A stretch of 64,000 nt of DNA from Dryas octopetala. Lineage: Eukaryota > Streptophyta > Magnoliopsida > Rosales > Rosaceae. The first letter of the stretch is position 1. The number at the start of each line of letters is the position of its first letter. Shown here in pieces: positions 56,761 through 64,000 of the stretch. Made by a program: the position numbers and the translations under genes. Location of the stretch: the NCBI GenBank assembly GCA_963921425.1, contig OY992832.1, positions 18,822,835-18,886,834 of the forward strand. The letters are read 5' to 3'. The notes beneath the pieces were generated by a model. That model made no database searches. It was given only the letters and a program-made list of their open reading frames with translations, and had not been told where the DNA came from.

Positions 56761-56994
56761 GAGAGAGAGTCTGAGTGAGTCTAACCCCCTATTGTGTTAT
56801 AATCAATGGGAGAGATTAAAAAAAGGGTAAAACTGGAACATTAAAAAAATAGGGGTCAAACTATTAGTTGACTCGGGGGTTTTGGGAGAGATTAAATGTC
56901 CAATAGGGGTTGAGAAATAATTTTATTAAGGGTGGAGGTTTATAAATAACCAAGTTCAAACTTGGGGGTTTTAAATAGTTTACTCAAAATGAAT

Positions 56995-58707
56995 CAATAT
57001 AATCAATGATCCAGATTCACAGTGTAGTAATAAAATTGAAAAAAAAAAAAGAGTTGAAATTATGTGGTAACATTGTGCATATATAGTGTGCATACACAGC
57101 GGCAATAAAAGTAACTTGGACAATCTTTTGGCAGTAAAAAAAGTGAGTAGAAATATACATGGCATTGACTATGAAACTTTTTTACCTTCTCTTTTTTTTT
57201 TTTTTTTTTTACAAACTTTGAACTTGGAATCTCTCTAACATTACAGGGAGACCATAAATCAATAGTTAACGTCTCATACACCAGCTATAAGCCTGTAATT
57301 AAGTTTGTGTACCATATTTGATACCAAATAGGTAGCATATGTCACATCATCAGTTTTAAATTATTTAAACATAAAAAACCCCTAAAGAATCTTACATAAT
57401 AAGGTGGGTGAACCTATGTGACAATATGTGATGTCATTTCAGATTCAAATTCGGTATACAGATTTAAAATCCCTTGGTATAGGGTTTAGGGTCATTTGAA
57501 ATTCTCCTCCTTATTTTGTCATGAGGATACACTTGGTAATTAAACATTCGGCCATATGAATATGAAATTAATCTTTCACAAAAACAGGTGTATATATGTC
57601 ATAAATACGCTGCCAGTTCTACTCTCAACTTATTGTGTACAAAGGAAAGGGAAAGAGTGAGTGGGTATAATTATATATGATGGCACTTTGTATCGGCTTT
57701 TGACTTTATATAATCAATGACATTAATAGTCTTAACCATGTACAAATGAATCAAATTCTTAATTAGAAAGTGATTCATACCGGTAATAGGATGAAGAAAG
57801 AGACTAGAAAATAAAATGGCTAAAAAGCTTGGTAGAAAAGCGAAATGGTTAAAGAAAATAGGAAATTTGGAATGAACTAAAAGCATGTAGCCAATTGTAA
57901 ATTCATCTTTCCCCTTTCGCCAAACGATAGTTAAGGAGAATATGACACTTTGTAATTGGTTGGCCATAATCTAAAGGATTATGCCTTCTAATCTAGCACG
58001 ATATGGGTGGGGTGAAGGCAGAGATTCCAGATTCAAAATTCATTGTAATAAAGAACCCTATTCCTAATATACCTACAAATTTAATTCAAAATTTCCATGA
58101 TAATTGTTTGTGAAAAATAAATTAACCAATAAATATTGCACACAGGTGAGTTGAGAAGTCATCATATACAAGGATGAACGTGTTAGATTCAGCGACACAA
58201 GTCACACAATAAGAAACGTGTCACAATAACATGCTAACCTTTTATTGCGGTTCAGTATATGATCGATTGCTTCCTCTATTTCATTCCCTACTTGATTCCA
58301 TTCTCATTATCATACACCATTCTTACAACCAAATACACAACCTAACACTCATTTAAAGATTTTTCATGGTACATGCAGTGTCACAAATTTGGAGAAAACA
58401 AGCCCCTGTGTATACAAATCATACCGGAACAAATGATTGTTGAACCAATTCCTAACAACAAACCCTTAGTAGAAATACCACTGTTATCTAGACCTACAAA
58501 TTGGAAGAGCTACTTAAAGGAAATGCCACATATACCCTGACCTACAGATTGCCACTATGATTCTTCTGTATGCAACAGTCTTGTGAATCTCCTGTCATCT
58601 TCTCATATCTTTAAAGGCTATAAAAGTTAACTAGTGAGGCAAGCATTTTGGTAAGAAATTTCCATTTTTGTACAGAAAGAATAGGTTAAATGGATCAGAG
58701 ACTGATT
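56995..58707. other. Intergenic spacer and 3' flank of the ABCG gene
   Basis: No supportable gene in 1.7 kb. It is AT-rich with a T-run at 57190-57211. The last few hundred base pairs before 58708 probably include the 3' UTR of the transporter. Confidence 0.5.
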
Positions 58708-61700
58708 CTACTTCTTTTTGAAAGTTACCAAAACAAAGTATGCAATGCCTCTAGAAACTATACCAGTAGCAACGAGGAGGATTAAACTACGGTACCAATG
58801 ATTGAGATCATAGTGGCTACGCTGAAGTGAACCACATCTTGTTATTAGCCACACTCCATTGTACCTGAAAGTAAAAGGAAGCAAGAGGCATTACAATATC
58901 CACATGGATAAGGATGGTCCACAATGATAACAGGATAAATAAAGATAGTTATTTCAAACCTTTTAGCATTTGCTATGACAAAAGCTTCCAAAGCCCACTT
59001 AGTGTAGCACAAGTTAGATAGTGTTTCCACAACTTTACTGTCAATAGAATTGCTTGCTATCAGAGTCAAAACGACTGGAAGAAGCACTGACCACTGTGTA
59101 GCACAAGAAGTGGCTTGAATCAGAAGGAAGAAGAAAATGCATACACAGAAAAAAAAAAACATATTCAATTTATGAAGCTAATAATCTCTCAATGTGGTAA
59201 AAATTCTTACCAGTTGGGCTGGACCAGGTGCCAGGTAGATGGCCAAGACATAAGCTATACCAGTCACACAGTAAACCAGACTAAGCAAGACAATGTAATT
59301 ATCTCCGAAAGATGATCTTGGATTGTTGAAGAAATAGAACATAGAGAGATAAACAAGAGGCTTGATGATTGTATTGAAATGGTCAATTGTATCCTTTGAA
59401 AGAAAGTAAGCCAAGTTACTCATGCCAGCAGAGCTCTCTCTCCAGTAGTGCAACTTATCCAGTCCAAACGTTCTCAAAGCTGCAATCTTGCACAGGAGGG
59501 CTGAAATTGAAACAAATTAGGATGGGTGAGAAGTGATACATGTCTTGGAAAAGCTATGATTTGAGGACACAAGCACAAGTCTAGTGTTTTGAAACAAACA
59601 TGGGTATCCAACACGTCAACTTCCAAAGTACATGAGGACATGACATTGCCAGTTCATATATAGGATAATGTTTTCTTAACAGACTCTGTAGCATTTTATA
59701 TTGACACACTCTGGTATTTTAGACTGTCAATATGACCCATACATTCAAACAAATTCACATGATCAACCGTTCATATTCACAATTTAAAATTCTTTCTCAG
59801 CAGTTTTCAATTAAATTAAGGGTGGTTCTATTTGAACACCAAATTTGCTCCCCCTCCCCCCCCCCCCCCCTTCATTTTCTTAATTGAATGTACAGTTTTA
59901 CCCTTGCCATTCTTTTATCCCACATTTCTTTCTCTCTCTCTCTCTCTCACTCTTTTTTTTTCTAAGATAAGAAAAAAAAACCCTTATACATGGCCATGGT
60001 GGTGCCTGGCCTCTTGGTTGCAGTTTGGGCACCTCTTGGTTGTAGAGGTGTCGAGACACGGTGGTGGGGATGCAAGTGGGGGAGGGGAGGGGATGAAAGG
60101 TTATTCCTTGAACTTTAATCTTTCATTTTTTAAGGGTAAAAATGTACACAAAAAAATGAGGGGTCAAGTGAGCAAATTTGGGGGTTTAAAAAAAAATTAC
60201 ACATAGGTCCTTCATAAATATTTTTTTGTTTGATAAATGTCCAATAGTTTTTTGTGTTAGATTAGGTCCTTCAACAAACTGACCAAGTCAAACACATTTC
60301 TTAAATGAGGATTTAAAGTTTTGTTTTTCCATTCAAATATTACCCCTAACATCACTCAAGGGATTTAAATTCCAAAATTTTATGGGATTTTTCACTATGA
60401 TGTGTAGTTTCCTTAAAAGAAATCATGAATATTTGTATGTATAATGAAATAATGTACTAATTATGCATTATTGTACATGTTGTAATAAAATGAATTCTGG
60501 CATGTTATAAAATCATCAATTAATGTACATGTTATAGATTATTGTAACTGTTGTAACAATCTGAATTTTGATGTATTCTTGTTGTACATTAAGCTTAATT
60601 TTATGTATGGGTTGTGATTGATTATTATGTACCTTCTGAATCCACATTTGTTTTATGTAATTGTGATTTTGTATAGGTAAATAATGGTATCCCATTAAAA
60701 TCAGCAAAAAACAAAAGCTTAAATCAGTTAAATTATAGGATTCTTATAATTTAAATCTCATAAATTGTGGAATTTAACCCCTTAAATGATGTTAAGGCCC
60801 ACAGGAATGAGAAAATTAAAAAACTTAAATCCTGAGATAATTAAGGCATATAAGGAATGTGTTTGACTTGGTCAACTGGTCCAAGGACTAGACTTTAATC
60901 AAATAAAAATATGTATGAAGGATTAGATAATTTTTTCCCACATCCTAACAGCTTAGCTTTTAGGAAGGTAAACCAACAAACTTTACTATGATATCAAAGC
61001 AGGAAATCCTGAATTTGAATCCCTGCAATTGCAACCTTCAAATATGATTTGAATTCCACATGTTGGGGGCTCTAGTGGTGGAAACATGCTCACACGTGAT
61101 AAAATAATTGCTGCCCCACATCCAAACAGCTTAAGCTTTAGGGAATAGTGGTAAACAAACAAATTTTATCACCATAAATTAAATTAAATCCATCTAAATG
61201 GCTTGTTCCAGCAACATCTCAAAGATCCAAGAATCATGAAACATCCAAGACCATAAAGTGGCATGAGCACAGTTTAACTTCAAGGGATGCGTTGCGTAAT
61301 CAGAGATTAAAAATATTTTACTTACAAACTGCTATGACGGTGTAGGTATAACCAATTGCACCGAATGATTCATCGTTCACTGTAGCAAGTGTTCCTAAGC
61401 AGATTCCAGCAAGCAATAAAATCAGAAAATCTACAGCTTGTGTCCTCGCTTCTCGTAACCGCTGCTTACCACCCCTGTAAAAGCCAGTCATATAAAAAGT
61501 CAAGTTGAATCATTAAAAGAAATATAATCTTAAAGGAACTGAACAGTTGCAGACTTATAAAACAGACTTTGCTGAGTATACTGAGTATAGCAGTCACGTT
61601 GGCGTGACAGTGAGCAATGCCTTATATGAATACTTCATTGTTAGCAGTCTAAGCTACAGAGAAATGTATTGATATCTTCTCAACGACTTGATTTTTTCCA

Positions 61701-63217
61701 GGACCTATGGTACTATACTGGCAAAGTGAAGATGAATAGTGTTGCCTGTACAATGTTAGTATGTGCAACAAATTAACTCCCCCCCCCCCCCCCCCCTCTC
61801 TCCCTCCCCTTCCTTCTCTTCCTTGGCACACAAGGGGATCAACAGAGAATATGACTAAGAAAAAGTTATTAGGACCAAATTTCTCCATTCTACAGCTAAA
61901 AGTCCCAAAGTTTTAATGTTTCTTGCATGATAAAACACAATACTTTATTACAGCATTCATCATATCCACATAATTGATATCTCTAGAAAAATGGGAAATT
62001 TTGTGCAATCAGAATAAAGGGATATCCACCTCCCAAGAAAGTATCTATATTGATGGAACACGCCAGGGGTAACTCGCTCGGATAAGTCGCTTGACTTTAA
62101 GAAATTATGTTTTAAAGCGTCCTTATTCACCTCAACATGACACTTGATATCCTGCCAAAAGTCTCCAGCAAAGGACGCTGCATCAGATCCAGAACTTGGA
62201 GCATTTGCTCCATGGGCTGAATTTTCACCTGCAGATGCAGCCATTCCATCAGCACTCTGAAGCATATCCATAGGAACTGGGTACCCATTATGAAGCATCC
62301 ATCTAACAGGTAGTTGTTTATAGGTCACCCCAGAGCTTGTGCTTGGTTTTACTATGCCTTCCAAAATGTCAATAAAATAGTCTGGAGGGTTGACACGGTC
62401 AGGGACAGTAATCCCAAGGCTAGCAAAGTACTCTTCAACTTTCTTCACCGATCCATGATACACCGTAAGTCCACCTTTAGCCAGAAGTATCAAATCATCA
62501 AACATCTTGAACAAGGTGTAGCTGAAGCACCCAAAAAAGTAGAATTACGAAAAGAAACTACTTTAAAAAAAAAATTAAGGGATAAATATGACAACTGCAT
62601 TCCCAGTGAAATTCATATACTAAATTGCCTTTCCCACAATTTAGTTCAAAGATCCACAAAGTTCAACAGAAAAATCAGTATTCCAATTTCCAGGATATGT
62701 GTGTTTTCTGTATTCACAATCACATCATTGTACAAAAATTTGTTGTAAATTTTTTGGATTTACACTTTCCTTTTCTGTGGTCTAGGATATGAAGTGAATC
62801 ATTCAGAATACTCGGAAAGAAAGATATAACCAACAATTTTAGACCATGTAAGACCTTACCCCAGCAGAGGGATAGAAAAAAAAAAAAAAAAAAAAGTAAC
62901 CTTAATACAAGTTAAATTACCTAGGTTGGTGGACGACCATGCAAATATTAACTCCTTCAAGAGCTTCACGTCTAAGAGCTTTAAGTAGCAAATTAGAAGA
63001 TGAACTATCCAAACCAGATGTGGGTTCATCTAAAATTAGAAGTGATGGTTCCATGACCATTTCCAGCCCAACATTTACTCGCTTTCTTTGACCTCCGGAG
63101 ATTCCTCGCTTCTCTACCGTTCCAACCAGGGAATCCCGCACTGCCTGCAGGCCCAAGGATTCAATAACTCTTTCAACGACTAGGACCTTTTCTGGTTTAG
63201 GCAGATCAGCAGAGAGT
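58708..63217 (-). CDS. ABC transporter G family member (ABCG24/ABCG28 type), 3' part
   Basis: Six exons on the minus strand: 62921-63217, 62030-62521, 61326-61474, 59211-59500, 58960-59093 and 58708-58864. They give about 506 C-terminal residues in one continuous frame. The nucleotide-binding domain part has the ABC signature [14 protein letters not shown], Walker [18 protein letters not shown] and the switch histidine VVHQPS. Then come [37 protein letters not shown] and [14 protein letters not shown], which are specific to the large plant ABCG24/28 group. Membrane helices follow ([54 protein letters not shown]), and the protein ends [10 protein letters not shown]. This group has an extra N-terminal region that, with Walker A, lies beyond the right edge. 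The substrate is unknown from sequence; Arabidopsis ABCG28 acts in pollen tubes and root hairs. The 1.8-kb intron 59501-61325 is filled with transposons. Confidence 0.92.
59815..60193. mobile_element. TIR element with poly-C tract in ABCG intron
   Basis: TTTGAACACCAAATTTGCTC on the left pairs with the complement of GAGCAAATTTGGGGGTTTAA on the right. The arrangement recalls the terminal layout of the 10835/40301 family. A poly-C run of about fifteen bases follows the left arm, and a (CT)n run lies at 59929-59947. No clean target-site duplication was found. Confidence 0.5.
60194..60945. mobile_element. Inverted-repeat MITE adjoining the previous element
   Basis: TAGGTCCTTCATAAATATTT and GACCAAGTCAAACACATTTC on the left pair with the complements of AAATATGTATGAAGGATTAG and GAATGTGTTTGACTTGGTCA on the right. 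ATTACCCCTAACATCACTCA near 60340 pairs with AAATGATGTTAAGGCCCAC near 60784. The exact ends fall in A/T runs, so no duplication can be called. Confidence 0.6.
60946..61180 (+). mobile_element. TRIM remnant
   Basis: Two related segments contain (C)CACATCC(T/A)AACAGCTTA(A)GCTTT(T)AGG: one near 60940-60965 and one near 61114-61142. Both are followed by GTAAAC(C/A)AACAAA. After the first is TATGATATCAAAGC, a decayed TGGTATCAGAGC primer site. The AACAGCTTAAGCTTTTAGG string followed by such a primer site is common in plant TRIM/LTR ends. Confidence 0.6.
61781..61797. repeat. Poly-C tract
   Basis: A run of about seventeen C in the intron between ABCG exons 61326-61474 and 62030-62521, followed by CTCTCTCCCTCCCC. 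Confidence 0.9.
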
Positions 63218-64000
63218 CTACAGTAACCGAAATCCAGAAGAGAAGGATGGTAGAAGAACTAATGTCAGTACCAGTAAAATGGATGTGATCAAGGAGGTAT
63301 AAAAGAGAGAAAAAGAAAAAGAAAATAAATAAGGGAACAAAAGCAAAGAACAGAACAGTTCAAACCTATCACAGTATTTTTGAAGTTTTCCTATTTAAGG
63401 AAGTCGCTATGTAGACTTATACTGGAAAAACAAAACAAATCTTAAATTCTATTGCATAAAATTCTTCCAAATGAACAAATCTGTTCTGCACATATGTGAT
63501 CATATTTCAAATGTCCAGTGAGATTGAATGACATCAACTAAGATGCAGGTTGGACAAATTTTATGACAGAATGCAGACTCCAAAAAGTCAATGATTTCAG
63601 CAGTTACAGATTTACCAGAGACAAGGGAAAGAAAATAAGGGCAATCTCAGGTAAGAAACAACTTTAGTGGTAGACTCCCAAATATAGCAGATATGGTATG
63701 CACAAGGAATTCAAAAAGAAACGAACCATATAAAACAAAACTTATAAAAGCATTTAGAAGCTTAATTACTTAACAGTTTCACTAAGAAACCATGTCTTGC
63801 AAGCCCAAAATCATATTCAGTAGGAATGTGTATATGCGTTCACAAGTTCACTTAACAATTAAGAATCATATTTCAAGTTGAGTTCTTTTTCCAGTACTAG
63901 AATACCAACTGTATCTTCCAAGAATATTTGAGTTCTAAGATTGCTTAACAAAAATGGACATTAACATAGGAATAAAGAATATGCTCTTGGATGTAAACAT
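63218..64000 (-). other. Intron of the ABCG gene
   Basis: The exon at 63217 follows an AG acceptor (CTGTAG on the minus strand), and no further ABCG exon is recognisable to the right edge. The stretch is AT-rich, so the upstream exons with Walker A lie outside the window. Confidence 0.65.

Larger units (their letters stand above)
55144..56985. mobile_element. Pack-MULE-like element, 1842 bp, 9-bp TSD, carrying a clathrin heavy chain exon
   Basis: The left end TAGTGGGTAATTTTAAACCC and the right end, read inward as GAGTAAACTATTTAAAACCC, are terminal inverted repeats. More inner arms match, such as CTCTCCCAAAATT and TTTTGGGAGAG. The exact 9-bp repeat AAAATGAAT flanks both sides (55135-55143 and 56986-56994). 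The interior is a mosaic: a TGACGC/GCGTGCGT minisatellite (55255-55345), AATTCAGTTT-type repeats (55365-55640), a captured exon (56106-56183) and a GC- and CpG-rich block (56250-56760). No transposase frame is present, so a partner MULE would be needed in trans. Confidence 0.8.

Overview
This window is nuclear DNA of a flowering plant, almost certainly a eudicot and probably a rosid. The evidence is AT-rich intergenic DNA, many short introns with GT..AG borders, plant-only gene families (BELL homeodomain, PLS-class PPR, MORF editing factor, kiwellin, plant ABCG half-transporter, TRF-like telobox MYB) and many small transposons. The genus cannot be fixed from sequence alone. There is one 200-N assembly gap at 15638-15837. 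All exon borders and repeat limits were read by eye from splice sites, frame continuity and flanking duplications; no search was run.

Genes in order. (1) A BEL1-like homeodomain gene on the minus strand, of which only the long first coding exon (1375-2802) and the split 5' leader lie in the window. (2) A kiwellin pseudogene (13796-14349) and an intact kiwellin (16479-17162), a tandem pair with duplicated flanks. (3) An intronless PPR gene (18493-20976, minus). (4) A six-exon nucleotide-sugar transporter of the ROCK1 type (23552-26049). (5) A MORF1-like organellar RNA-editing cofactor (32721-35058). (6) An intronless cytoplasmic pseudokinase (38469-39794). (7) A TRF-like telobox MYB gene (41398-46666, minus). 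(8) A ten-exon leucine-zipper plus DUF547 gene (48654-54851, minus). (9) The 3' half of an ABCG24/28-type transporter (58708-63217, minus), running off the right edge. These are independent nuclear genes, not an operon or pathway. The PPR protein and the MORF protein both belong to organellar RNA processing, but nothing in the sequence links them.

The space between and inside the genes is filled by small mobile elements. Seven terminal-inverted-repeat elements have flanking duplications of 9 bp (five exact, two with mismatches), and an eighth, less certain one also shows an exact 9-bp duplication; this is the Mutator-like signature. Two of them (10835-11649 and 40301-40712) share termini and form one family. 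The most interesting one (55144-56985) appears to be a Pack-MULE that carries a complete clathrin heavy chain exon with both splice sites. It sits about 290 bp upstream of the DUF547 start codon. Two elements look like hAT insertions with 8-bp duplications. Three TRIM-like miniature LTR elements carry a TGGTATCAGAGC-type primer-binding site. There are also a truncated LINE with a MULE nested in it, a 14-bp-TSD retroposon and a Ty3/gypsy gag remnant.

No CRISPR, tRNA or rRNA gene is visible. The best candidates for something undescribed are the Pack-MULE, the G-rich MULE family with an empty site in the duplicated kiwellin segment, the pseudokinase, and the nested element clusters inside introns.
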